Below are positions 42,967 to 51,049 of a stretch of DNA of 53,854 nucleotides, in pieces (position 1 is the stretch's first letter; the number at the start of each line of letters is the position of its first letter). This stretch comes from Lentzea indica. GTDB lineage: Bacteria > Actinomycetota > Actinomycetes > Mycobacteriales > Pseudonocardiaceae. The DNA lies in contig NZ_VSRL01000039.1 in the NCBI RefSeq assembly GCF_012184385.1, positions 1 through 53,854 of the forward strand. The letters are read 5' to 3'. Made by a program: the position numbers and the translations under genes. The notes under the pieces are model-generated. The model saw only the letters and a program-made list of their open reading frames with translations. It did not search any database and had not been told where the DNA came from.

Positions 42967-44165
42967 CTGATGGCGACGCCGTTCTGGTAGACGGCGCGGA
43001 CGGCCTGCTTCAGCGTTCCGGCCTTCACGTGCTGCTCGGCGTCACCCTCCACGAGAACGAGATCGGCGAGCTTGCCCGGTGCGAGCTCGCCGAGCTCGTT
43101 TCCGAGGCGCATCAGCTCTGCGGCCGACGTGGTGGTCGCGTAGATCGCCTCGGCGGGCGACATGCCGTACTCGACCATGAGCGTGAGCTCGTTGAGGTTG
43201 TCACCGTGCGGACCGACGCCGGAGTCGGTGCCCATCGCGATCTTCACACCGGCCTGGTGAGCCTTCTGGAACGCCTGGAAGTGCTGCGAGACAACGGCTT
43301 TCGCCTTGTCCAGGATGACGTCCGAGATCGCCACGCCGGCCGCGGCCTGGTCGAGCACCATGCGCGGTGCCATCAGCGTGGGCACGAGCCACGTGCCGTT
43401 CTTGATCATCTCTTCGACGCCCTCGTCGGTGAGGAACACGCCGTGCTCGATGGACCTGACGCCGTTGCGCACCGCGGTGAGGATGCCGTCGCCGCTCATC
43501 GCGTGCGACATGACAGCGATGCCCGCGGCGTTCGCCTCCTGCACGATCATCGCGATCTCCTCGTCGCGGAAGTGCGCGTGGCGAGGGTTGCTGCGCGGTG
43601 ACATCACGCCGCCGCTCGAAGCGATCTTGATGATGTCGGCGCCGTGGCGCACCAGCGTGCGGATGACCTTGCGCAGCTCCTCCGGACCGTCGGCGACGGT
43701 GTTCGGCAGGCCGGGGTGCAGCGGCGGCGAGATGTGTGCGCCGCACTGCATCCAGTCGTCGTTGTGGCCGCCGGTCTGCGACACCATGTTGACCGCGATC
43801 TGCATGCGGGGCCCCTGGATCAGGCTGCGCCGGACCGCTTCCGCGACACCGAGGTCGGCGCCGAGCGCGTCGCGGACCGTCGTGATGCCGCACTGCAGGG
43901 TCGCTCGCATGTTCCCGATCGCCTCGTAGAACGGCAGCGAGAACGGCGTGTTCAGCGACCGCACCAGGTCGGCGCCGCTGAACATGAAGTGCACGTGGCA
44001 GTCGAACAGTCCTGGCAGGATCGTGTGGCCGGTCGCGTCGACCACGGTGTCGCCGTCGAGTCCGATGCCCACGTCGACGATGCGGTCGTTCTCGACCACC
44101 ACGTCGCCTGGCTCCGTCGTCGAGCCGGTGAAGACCCTGCCCCCAGAGAACACGATGCGCGTCAT
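42963..44165 (-). CDS. Metal-dependent amidohydrolase
   Basis: This 400-residue protein has a TIM-barrel amidohydrolase pattern: metal-site HVHFMF after LPGLFDC, Lys in ADIIKIASSGGV, His in VMSHAMSG, His in IEHGVFL and the catalytic Asp in MGTDSGVG. This is the Xaa-Pro dipeptidase/imidazolonepropionase-like subgroup. There is no signal peptide and it is cytosolic. Substrate not deducible; neighbours (TerC, S9 peptidase) hint at peptide or amide turnover. Confidence 0.87.
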   Translation of the reverse strand: MTRIVFSGGRVFTGSTTEPGDVVVENDRIVDVGIGLDGDTVVDATGHTILPGLFDCHVHFMFSGADLVRSLNTPFSLPFYEAIGNMRATLQCGITTVRDALGADLGVAEAVRRSLIQGPRMQIAVNMVSQTGGHNDDWMQCGAHISPPLHPGLPNTVADGPEELRKVIRTLVRHGADIIKIASSGGVMSPRSNPRHAHFRDEEIAMIVQEANAAGIAVMSHAMSGDGILTAVRNGVRSIEHGVFLTDEGVEEMIKNGTWLVPTLMAPRMVLDQAAAGVAISDVILDKAKAVVSQHFQAFQKAHQAGVKIAMGTDSGVGPHGDNLNELTLMVEYGMSPAEAIYATTTSAAELMRLGNELGELAPGKLADLVLVEGDAEQHVKAGTLKQAVRAVYQNGVAIS

Positions 44166-44226
44166 ACGCGGAAATCTATGCGGCGAGTCAATTTCTGTGA
44201 TCCGTCAACAAACAGTTATGAGCTTT

Positions 44227-44245
44227 GCTAACAAGCTCTGTTAGC
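44227..44245. promoter_or_regulatory. Palindromic operator candidate before the S9 peptidase
   Basis: GCTAACA-AGCTC-TGTTAGC, perfect 7-bp arms. The right arm contains TTAGCG-like -10 sequence 10 nt before the GTG at 44255, so a bound repressor would block a leaderless promoter. Confidence 0.55.
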
Positions 44246-44254
44246 GTCCTGCAC

Positions 44255-46117
44255 GTGCGCCCCGAAGACCTGTCGCTGCTCACCACACCCGGCACCGTCG
44301 CCGTGTCGGGGAACCTGGTGCTGGTCAGCATCTCCACGCCCGATCTCGACTCGAACACCTATCGGGGCGGTCTGCACCGGGTGTTCCCCGATGGCACGAC
44401 AACACCGTGGACACACGGTGATCGTGACAATGCGCAGCGCATTTCTCCCGACGGTCGTCTGGTCGCGTTCCTGCGCGTCACTGGAAAGTCGAAGCCGCAG
44501 CTCTACGTCGTTCCGGTGGACGGCGGCGAGCCGCGCAAGCTGACGGACCTCCCGCTCGGCGCCGGTGCGCCGGTGTGGTCACCGGACTCGTCCCGGATCG
44601 CTTTCGTGGCCCGCGTGCCAGAGGCCGGCCGCTACGGCACGACCGATGACGGTCCCGAGGCAGAGGCGCCGCGCCGCATCACGCGCCTGGACTACCGCGT
44701 CGACGACGTCGGCTTCCTCTCCGACCGCCGCCCGCGGCTGCACGTGGTCGACCTGGACGGTTCGGTTTCCGAGCTGACCGACGGCTCGCACGACGTCTCC
44801 GACCCCGCCTGGATCGACGACTCGACGCTCGTGTTCGTGGCGCCGCGCGACCTCGGCGCGGTCGAGACCCTGCACGCCGACCTGTACTCCGTGCCTGCCA
44901 TCGGTGGCGCGGTTTCGCTGCTGGTGCGCGGTGCCGGCGAGTCCTCGATGCCGTTCGTCGTCGGGTCTTCGCTGTACTGGCTGGGCACCGACTTCACCGG
45001 GATCGACGCCGTGGCGCGCAACCACGGCCTGTGGCGTGCACCGCTGGACGGTACCTCCTCACCGGTTCGGTTGACCGACGTGGAAACCGTTGACGTGGAA
45101 AGGCTTTCCGGCCAGCCCGTGGCCGATGCCGACGGCGTGCTGCTCGTAGTGCGCAACCGCGGTGCGTTGGAACTGCGGCGGATTCCGTTCGACGGCGGCC
45201 CTGGCGAGGTGCTCGCCGGTGCTGAGGCGGCGGTTCGCTCGTTCGCGACGGACGGCTCCACCGTGGTCGCCGTCGTGTCCACTCCGGACAGTCCCGGCCA
45301 GGTCGAGTTCGTCGGAACCGGTGTGCGCACAGCGTTTTCGTCGGTTCCGGCACGCCAGGTCGTGGAGCTTGCTGGTTCAGCCTCCGACGGCTACCCGGTG
45401 CACGGCTGGCTCGTGCTGCCCGAGGGTGAGGGCCCGCACCCCGTCGTCCTGGCGGTGCACGGCGGCCCGTTCATGTACCACAGCTGGGGTTTCTTCGACG
45501 AGGCCCAGGTCTATGCCACCGCCGGTTACGCCGTCGTGCTGCCGAACCCGCGCGGTTCGGCGGGCTACGGCCAGTCCCACGGCCAGGCGGTGATCGGCAA
45601 GTTCGGCACGGTCGACGTCGACGACGTGCTGTCCCTTTTGGACGTAGCCCTCGCCCGTGACGACACCGATGCCGAGCGCGTCGGCGTGATGGGCGGCTCC
45701 TACGGCGGCTTCATGACGTCGTGGCTGTCCGCGCACCACGGCGAGCGTTTCAAGGCCGCGTGGAGCGAGCGCGCCGTCAACGCCTGGGACTCCTTCTCCG
45801 GTTCGTCGGACATCGGCTATTTCTTCACCGACGCCTACTGCGGCACCGATCCCGAGGCCCAGCGCGTGATGTCACCGCTGACGTACGTCGAGAAGATCAA
45901 TCTGCCGTTCGCGGTCGTGCACTCCGAGCACGACTGGCGTTGCCCGCTCGAACAGGCCCAGCGCATGTTCGTGGCGCTGCGCCGGCGCGGGGTCGAGGCG
46001 GAGATGCTGATCTTCCCCGGCGAGGGGCACGAGCTGACCCGGTCCGGGCAGCCGCGGCACCGCAAGCAGCGTTTCGACGCGGTGCTGGAGTGGTGGGGCC
46101 GCTACCTCAAGGCCTGA
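44255..46117 (+). CDS. S9-family serine peptidase (prolyl oligopeptidase/acylaminoacyl type)
   Basis: This is a 620-residue cytosolic peptidase. The N-terminal beta-propeller (about 1-380, e.g. APVWSPDSSRIAFVARVPEA) restricts access to a C-terminal alpha/beta-hydrolase domain. Its triad is S482 in GGSYGGFMT, D560 in SEHDWRCP and H592 in GEGHELT, with oxyanion region VHGGPFMYHSWGF. GTG start at 44255 is chosen because it follows the -10 and operator at leaderless distance and no ribosome-binding site is present. Cleaves short peptides, often after Pro or from acylated N-termini. Confidence 0.9.
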   Translation: MRPEDLSLLTTPGTVAVSGNLVLVSISTPDLDSNTYRGGLHRVFPDGTTTPWTHGDRDNAQRISPDGRLVAFLRVTGKSKPQLYVVPVDGGEPRKLTDLPLGAGAPVWSPDSSRIAFVARVPEAGRYGTTDDGPEAEAPRRITRLDYRVDDVGFLSDRRPRLHVVDLDGSVSELTDGSHDVSDPAWIDDSTLVFVAPRDLGAVETLHADLYSVPAIGGAVSLLVRGAGESSMPFVVGSSLYWLGTDFTGIDAVARNHGLWRAPLDGTSSPVRLTDVETVDVERLSGQPVADADGVLLVVRNRGALELRRIPFDGGPGEVLAGAEAAVRSFATDGSTVVAVVSTPDSPGQVEFVGTGVRTAFSSVPARQVVELAGSASDGYPVHGWLVLPEGEGPHPVVLAVHGGPFMYHSWGFFDEAQVYATAGYAVVLPNPRGSAGYGQSHGQAVIGKFGTVDVDDVLSLLDVALARDDTDAERVGVMGGSYGGFMTSWLSAHHGERFKAAWSERAVNAWDSFSGSSDIGYFFTDAYCGTDPEAQRVMSPLTYVEKINLPFAVVHSEHDWRCPLEQAQRMFVALRRRGVEAEMLIFPGEGHELTRSGQPRHRKQRFDAVLEWWGRYLKA

Positions 46118-46159
46118 CCCGCCCGTGATCGAGCCGGCTCGCTCCGGTGCGTTCCGCGA

Positions 46160-46816
46160 TCACCCGAGCAGCGTGTAGTTCAGCTCCTCGCACACGCGCG
46201 CCAACGGTAGATCCAGACCCGGATGGTCGAGCGGCAGCAACACGTCCGGAGCGGCCGGCAGCCCCGATGCGGCAGGCGGGTCCCACAGGCAGATGGCCGG
46301 GTCACCGGAATCCATGGACGACCGGTACCAGAGCCCGTCCAGCTCCGGATACGCCGCCCGGATCGCACGCGACCATGCTTGCGTCACCAGCTTGGGGCCC
46401 GTGGAGATTTCCTGCGAGGCGCCGACGCGGGTGGGCCACAGGCCGCCCAGATCCAGGAGCCGCAACGTGCGCCGAGGCCGCAACACCACGAGAAACGGGC
46501 TGCGCGTGCGGCGGTCGACGATCGAGGTGGCCTGGAAGACCTCGGCGATGGACGTGCGCACGGACAGTCCGAAGTACAGGACGCCGTTCTCGTGGTCCTG
46601 GACCGGGCTGCCGTCGTCGGCCGGCTGTTGCGCGTCGAAGCGGGCGTGGGGGAGCGGGCCCGTGTAGCGGAACGTGTTCCAGCGCTGGGGGTGGGAGCCC
46701 TTGGCCGTGAAGACTCGCACCAGGCGGGTCGCCCGGTGCACCGCCACCACGTCCTCGGTGCGGCGCAGTTGTGCTTGCAGCACGGCAGGGGCAGGCGGCT
46801 GTGGAAGCCGTGACAT
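46160..46816 (-). CDS. RES-domain toxin (NAD+-degrading type)
   Basis: This is a 218-residue protein with the three RES residues in order: Arg in AVHRATRLVRVF, Glu in YFGLSVRTSIAEVFQ and Ser in DGLWYRSSMDSGDPAICLW. RES toxins are ADP-ribosyltransferase-fold enzymes that destroy NAD+ (e.g. MbcT). ATG at 46816 with AGGA upstream, 28 bp after the stop of the antitoxin-like gene. This is the toxin-second order usual for RES-Xre modules. Confidence 0.8.
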   Translation of the reverse strand: MSRLPQPPAPAVLQAQLRRTEDVVAVHRATRLVRVFTAKGSHPQRWNTFRYTGPLPHARFDAQQPADDGSPVQDHENGVLYFGLSVRTSIAEVFQATSIVDRRTRSPFLVVLRPRRTLRLLDLGGLWPTRVGASQEISTGPKLVTQAWSRAIRAAYPELDGLWYRSSMDSGDPAICLWDPPAASGLPAAPDVLLPLDHPGLDLPLARVCEELNYTLLG

Positions 46817-46844
46817 TCGGGTCCTGTCGGGTGTTCGGGAACGC

Positions 46845-47429
46845 TCAGGCGGGGGTGCCGAGCACGGAGGCCAGGTCGGCGACGCGGCGCGGGTCTCCTC
46901 CTGCGAGGAGCCAGTCGCGCGGCGTCGCGGGCTTGCCGTCGACGAGCAGGTCCTCCTGGAGGGTGGTCATGAACGCGGCGACGACCAGCGCTGGTTGGTC
47001 TGACGGGATCTCCGCCAGCACGGTTTCCAGGCCCGGCAGCACTCCGCTGCCCGCGAACTGCCACGCGGGCAGCCGCCAGCTGCCCCTGTCCTTCCAGCCC
47101 ACGAGCCTGCCGACGCCGAGCCGGTGCCGGATGCGGCTCGTGTCGACCTGCAGCTGGCGCGCGGCTTCGGCGACGGTCAGCGCCGAGTCGCGCAGCACGG
47201 CGTGTGCCACGACGGTGCGGGTGCGGGGGCGCGCGTCACCAGGGCCGGCCGGGGACAGGTCTAGACCCACCTCGGCGAGCGCTGACTGCTGGTCAGGAGT
47301 GAAGTAGGTGGCCGGTTCCGGGTGTGGCGGAGCGAGCCTGCGCGCCGCGTCGGTCACGAGGGCGAGGAACTCGTCGGGGCTCACTTGCAGGCCGGCCTTG
47401 GCCAGCACCGTCTCCAGTGCGGGACTCAT
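46845..47429 (-). CDS. Xre/MbcA/ParS-type antitoxin-like protein
   Basis: This is a 194-residue protein. The central HTH (about 85-115) has ALTVAEAARQLQVDTSRIRH, RLGVGRLVGWKDRGSWRLPA, an excisionase-like reader. The C-terminus PRDWLLAGGDPRRVADLASV resembles the toxin-binding end of MbcA/ParS antitoxins (W-L-x-x-G-x-x-P/R-x-x-V). It is longer than standard antitoxins (about 110-150). ATG at 47429 is preferred: TAGTCT as -10 is 6 nt upstream, suggesting a leaderless, self-repressed transcript. It lies directly upstream of the RES gene. Confidence 0.72.
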   Translation of the reverse strand: MSPALETVLAKAGLQVSPDEFLALVTDAARRLAPPHPEPATYFTPDQQSALAEVGLDLSPAGPGDARPRTRTVVAHAVLRDSALTVAEAARQLQVDTSRIRHRLGVGRLVGWKDRGSWRLPAWQFAGSGVLPGLETVLAEIPSDQPALVVAAFMTTLQEDLLVDGKPATPRDWLLAGGDPRRVADLASVLGTPA

Positions 47430-47466
47430 GCGCACAGACTATCTCGTGCGTGCGCATTTGTGCGCC
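47429..47466 (-). promoter_or_regulatory. Toxin-antitoxin promoter with repeated TGCGCAC/GTGCGCA half-sites
   Basis: TGCGCAC (47429-47435), its complement GTGCGCA (47450-47456) and a third near-copy GTGCGCC (47460-47466) surround the -10 TAGTCT (minus strand) of the antitoxin gene. Such half-sites over the promoter fit autoregulation by the antitoxin. Confidence 0.55.
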
Positions 47467-47585
47467 CTACGAACGGCTTAAGCAGAAACGTTCGACATTG
47501 CGCTCTCACATGGCGACGCTACGTGAGATTTCCCGGTCCGGACCGGTGACGTGGGCCTCATCTGGCACATCGATACCATTCCCCG

Positions 47586-48755
47586 ATGCACCTGGACCGC
47601 ACCGCCAAGCGGGTCGTGGTGGCGTGGGCCGCCGTCATGGTCGCCACGCTCGCCTACGTCATGATCCGCCCACCGGGGTGGTCGCTCGACCTGCGCGTTT
47701 ACCGCAACGGCGGCGACGCGCTGCTCCAGGGCCTTCCGCTCTACGTCGAGGGCTTCGCCAAGCCGCTCGGCGGCCCTGACCTGCCCTTCACCTACCCGCC
47801 GATCGCCGCGGCGCTGTTCAGCCTGCTGGCGCTCGTGCCGCTCGGTGTCGCGATCTTCGCGGTGGCGGCGGCGAACCTGGCGATGCTCACGGCGCTGTGC
47901 CTGATCGCGGCGCAGCGCGTGCTCGGCTGGGGTCCCGAGGCCGTGAAGTGGGGCCTGGGCGCGGCGGCGGTGTCGTCGATCTTCGACCCGCTGCGCGAGA
48001 CGCTGTGGTTCGGCCAGATCAACCTGCTGCTGGCTGTGCTGGTGATGGCCGACTGCCTGCTCGAACGCACCCGCTGGTGGCCGCGGGGCGCGCTGATCGG
48101 GCTGGCCGCCGCGATCAAGCTGACGCCGGCGTTCTTCGCGTTGTACTTCGTGGCGCGACGGCAGTGGAAGCCCGTGTTCGTGTCGATTGGCTCGTTCTTC
48201 TTCTTCGGCCTGCTGGGGTTCCTCATCGCGTTCGGTGACGCGAAGGAGTACTGGACGCACGCCCTGCTCGACCCGAGCCGGGTCGGCCGCCTGACCTACG
48301 CGTCGAACCAGGCGATGCGCGGCACGCTGGCGCGCTTCGGGCTGGACAACGGCGCTCAGGTCGCGGTGTGGATAGTGCTGTCGCTGCTGGTCGTGGCGAC
48401 GGTGTGGTGGCTGGCCTCGCGTCTCGGGGACGTCGAGGCGTTCTTCGTGGTGGCGCTGGGAGGGTTGCTGATCTCGCCCGTGTCGTGGGGACACCACTGG
48501 ATCTGGATCGCGCCCGCGCTCGTGCTCCTGTCGCGGCCCGCGTTGCGTCGCCACTGGGCGTCGTGGGCGATCGTGGCGGTGTTCGCGATCGGCCCGCACT
48601 GGCTGTTCCCGCGCGACAACGACGTCGAGCAGCACTGGGCGTGGTGGCAGCAGGTGATCGGCAACCTCTACGTGTTCGTCGGGGTCGCCGTGCTGGTCAC
48701 ACTCGCTGTGCAGGTCGTGCGAGACCGCCGGCGAGCTGCTTCAACCGCAGGCTGA
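47586..48755 (+). CDS. GT87-family mannosyltransferase (polyprenol-phosphate-dependent)
   Basis: This 389-residue polytopic protein has about ten membrane helices. The first extracytoplasmic loop carries the DLRVYRNGGDAL acidic motif typical of GT-C enzymes (D near residue 35). LPFTYPPIAAALF and LRETLWFGQINLLLAVLVMA are GT87 signatures, as is SPVSWGHHWIWIAPALVLL late in the chain. It transfers mannose from a polyprenyl carrier to cell-envelope glycolipids or glycans outside the membrane. TACCAT 6 nt before the ATG suggests a leaderless start. Convergent overlap of 59 bp with the HdeD gene. Confidence 0.85.
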   Translation: MHLDRTAKRVVVAWAAVMVATLAYVMIRPPGWSLDLRVYRNGGDALLQGLPLYVEGFAKPLGGPDLPFTYPPIAAALFSLLALVPLGVAIFAVAAANLAMLTALCLIAAQRVLGWGPEAVKWGLGAAAVSSIFDPLRETLWFGQINLLLAVLVMADCLLERTRWWPRGALIGLAAAIKLTPAFFALYFVARRQWKPVFVSIGSFFFFGLLGFLIAFGDAKEYWTHALLDPSRVGRLTYASNQAMRGTLARFGLDNGAQVAVWIVLSLLVVATVWWLASRLGDVEAFFVVALGGLLISPVSWGHHWIWIAPALVLLSRPALRRHWASWAIVAVFAIGPHWLFPRDNDVEQHWAWWQQVIGNLYVFVGVAVLVTLAVQVVRDRRRAASTAG

Positions 48756-49278
48756 ACAGCACCATCACCACGCCCCACAGGATCGCGAACACGCCGATGG
48801 TGATCACGAACGCCAGCGCGCCCGCGGCCGGGTTCACGGCCAGGATGATGCCGAGCAGCACCGTCAGCACGCCGGTGACGACGTAGAACCACTCGTTGGT
48901 CATCACCTTGCGCAGGCGGATCGCGTCGACGATCTGCAGCACGCCGGTGACCAGCGCCCACGCCGCGATGAGAAGCAGCAGCGCGGTCGCCGTGATGCCC
49001 GGCCAGAACAACGCGACCAAGCCCGTCACCAGGCCCAGCACGCCGATGAGGCCGAGTGCCCAGCGAGCGGGCCACTCCTTGTGGGTGAGGGTCAGGTACA
49101 GCATCATCGCGCCGTCGACGAACGCGTACGCGCCCCACAAGATGATCAGGGCGAGCAGGGTGAGTTCTGGCCAGATCAGGGCGGCCAGACCGAACAGGAC
49201 AGCGAACACTCCGCGCATCGTGAAGAGCCACCACCGTTGCATGGTCAGGATCGTCTCGGCTGTCGCGGGGGTCGGCAA
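48697..49278 (-). CDS. HdeD/DUF308-family membrane protein
   Basis: This 193-residue protein has three repeats of paired membrane helices (six in total): GVFAVLFGLAALIWPELTLL, LGLVTGLVALFWPGITATAL and LTVLLGIILAVNPAAGALAF. Each has the G-x-x-x-x-x-W/N-P pattern of HdeD. Linked to acid resistance in enterobacteria; function in actinobacteria is unknown. Start is TTG 49278 or, less likely, ATG 49242. Confidence 0.83.
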   Translation of the reverse strand: MPTPATAETILTMQRWWLFTMRGVFAVLFGLAALIWPELTLLALIILWGAYAFVDGAMMLYLTLTHKEWPARWALGLIGVLGLVTGLVALFWPGITATALLLLIAAWALVTGVLQIVDAIRLRKVMTNEWFYVVTGVLTVLLGIILAVNPAAGALAFVITIGVFAILWGVVMVLFSLRLKQLAGGLARPAQRV

Positions 49279-49295
49279 CCTGAGACCCTCGATCG

Positions 49296-49826
49296 GTGCT
49301 GATCCGAGTGGCTGACTGGGAGCGCATCCGTTCCGGCGAGGTCACGCTGCAGTTCCGGCGGTGGAAACGGCCGACGGTGCGTGCCGGCGGGACGTTGCGG
49401 ACGTCGCTGGGCGTCCTGGCGATCGACGCGGTGGACGTCGTGTCGCGGGTGACGCGTGCGGAGGCCGCCGCGGCCGGGTTCCCCACCGTGGCCGCGCTCA
49501 TGTCCTCTGTGGATGGACGAGAAGGCTCGCTTTACCGGATTCGCCTGCGTTTCGTCGGCGAAGATCCGCGGATCGAGCTGCGTTCATCGTCCGATGTGGA
49601 CGGACTGGAGCTGTCGGACGCGGCCGTGGCGTTGCTGCGGCTGATCGCCGCGAACCCCGGCGTGCGTGCCGCGGACCTGGCGGCTTCGGTGGGCAGGGAG
49701 AAGCTGCCGTTCAAGGCGGACGTCCGCAAGCTCAAGGCGAAGGGCCTCACCGAGTCGCTCGAGGTGGGCTACCGCCTCTCCCCGAGGGGAGAGGCGTACC
49801 TGCGAACCCTCAGCTCTGGCCCGTGA
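49296..49826 (+). CDS. ASCH-like plus winged-helix protein
   Basis: This is a 176-residue protein. The N-terminal half (VADWERIRSGEVTLQFRRWK, RPTVRAGGTLRTSLGVLAID, VVSRVTRAEAAAAGFP) has the pattern of ASCH/PUA-like nucleic-acid-binding domains (G-x-x-T...R-R-W...V-R-x-G). The C-terminal part (VALLRLIAANPGVRAADLAA, then KADVRKLKAKGLTESLEVGY) is a winged helix. GTG start at 49296. It overlaps the convergent immunity-like gene by 17 bp. Possible RNA- or DNA-binding regulator; function unknown. Confidence 0.6.
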   Translation: MLIRVADWERIRSGEVTLQFRRWKRPTVRAGGTLRTSLGVLAIDAVDVVSRVTRAEAAAAGFPTVAALMSSVDGREGSLYRIRLRFVGEDPRIELRSSSDVDGLELSDAAVALLRLIAANPGVRAADLAASVGREKLPFKADVRKLKAKGLTESLEVGYRLSPRGEAYLRTLSSGP

Positions 49827-50703
49827 TGATCGACACCGCGCGCTCCTGGACCTGCTCGCTGACCTCGCCGACCTGGAAGCCGCGCGCCGCCACGTGCGCC
49901 ACCAGCTCAGGCTCCGGCGGCAGGCCGTACTTGCGCAGGTAGTGCGGTACGGCGCCGGCCCAGATCCAGGTGCCGTCGGTGCGGAAGTTGAGCGGCACGT
50001 CCTGCTCGCCGTTCTGCGAGAACTCGTCGAGGTCGTAGCTGCGCGCGGCCAGCACGACCGGGGCCGACTCCAGGTACGTGAGCAGGCCGTCGACCAGCTG
50101 CGGGTCGATCGGCTGCCGGTTGACGATGATGCGCCCGTCGTCGTTCTTGCCGTCGTACACGCGCGCCGTCCGCAGCTCGCCACCGAACTGGGGCTGGTCG
50201 GGCTGCTGGGCCGGAACCTGGTACTCCTGCTGCGGTTCCGGCTCTGGCTCTGGTGCCGGAAGCGGCGGCAGGCCGACGCGCTGGCGCCACCAGTCCGGGA
50301 TCATCCGGTCCGGACGCGGGAACGTCTGCAGCTCGTCGCGGAAACCGATGGGCGGCGGCTGGTTGCGCCAGCGCGGCTCGTCCTCGGCGTTGAAGTCGAC
50401 CGTGAACGCCGCCGGCGCCTCGATCTCGTACAGCGCGCTCAGCCAAGTGCCGCGGTCCGCGTGGTACATGCCCGCGCGCAACTGCCCGAACATCTGCACC
50501 ACGTCCATCGGCGGCCGCACCGGCCGCAGCTGGCCGTCGGGCCCTGCGAACGCCAGGTCGACCTCGATGTGCCGTCCCGCCGCGCGGTACTCGGCCCGGA
50601 TGCGCTGCCAGCCTTGAGGTACGGCCGGCAGCATGGCACGGCCGATCTGCCGCACCAGCTGCTGCTGGTCCTGCTCGCTCAGCGGTGTCGCCGGCTGGCT
50701 CAT
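49810..50703 (-). CDS. YezG-like (DUF600-type) immunity protein with extra C-terminal domain
   Basis: This is a 297-residue protein. Residues about 8-145 (QLVRQIGRAMLPAVPQGWQR, RPPMDVVQMFGQLRAGMYHA, TFPRPDRMIPDWWRQRVG) are clearly related to the smaller gene at 51907-52356. A Pro/Glu/Gln-rich linker (about 148-170, PAPEPEPEPQQ) follows. A second globular domain ends LRKYGLPPEPELVAHVAARG, the lower-Trp/Pro helix pattern also seen in immunity-associated proteins. It has no signal peptide. It probably protects against a nuclease toxin of the adjacent locus or a relative. Confidence 0.6.
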   Translation of the reverse strand: MSQPATPLSEQDQQQLVRQIGRAMLPAVPQGWQRIRAEYRAAGRHIEVDLAFAGPDGQLRPVRPPMDVVQMFGQLRAGMYHADRGTWLSALYEIEAPAAFTVDFNAEDEPRWRNQPPPIGFRDELQTFPRPDRMIPDWWRQRVGLPPLPAPEPEPEPQQEYQVPAQQPDQPQFGGELRTARVYDGKNDDGRIIVNRQPIDPQLVDGLLTYLESAPVVLAARSYDLDEFSQNGEQDVPLNFRTDGTWIWAGAVPHYLRKYGLPPEPELVAHVAARGFQVGEVSEQVQERAVSIITGQS

Positions 50704-50861
50704 GTGGTCCTCGCCCCTTCTCCCCGTGAAAGCCCGCTGATCTTATCGGGCTGCCGCTGCGCGCGCGGGCCGGTCGGTGACTCCGGCCCGTTCACACTGC
50801 TCTGAGTGGGTGTGAGGCGCCGCGGTTCCTGTTGACGTTCCATCAGTTGGGTCGTTGCGAC
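50704..50861. other. Intergenic stretch in the immunity array
   Basis: Short GC-rich spacer with no gene visible, probably holding the start region of the two-domain immunity gene. Confidence 0.35.
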
Positions 50862-51049
50862 TCAGGCGAGCTGACGGCCCTGGTCGTCGAACTCGGTTTC
50901 GAGTGCGAGCTGCCGTTCGGGTGCCGCCGGCGGTTCACTCCATTGAGGAGGCCGAACTTCATCGTGCCTAGGAGATGAGGTTGCCCTCGTGGCCGATCTC
51001 CACCACTTCACCGGTGTAAGGCATCCCCTCGTACCGGAGCTTCCGCGCG
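50862..51049 (-). pseudogene. Decayed YwqK-like immunity gene remnant
   Basis: Between the intact immunity genes the minus strand reads RKLRYEGMPYTGEVVEIGHE then GNLIS and a stop, reminiscent of the repeat unit of YwqK/MORN-like immunity proteins (Y-E-G-x-x-x-T-G-E-V-V-E). In another frame it reads PERQLALETEFDDQGRQLA, like the end of the same family (E-x-x-F/Y-D-x-x-G-R-L). It lies immediately after the Imm49 stop. Broken by at least one frameshift and an internal deletion. Confidence 0.45.
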
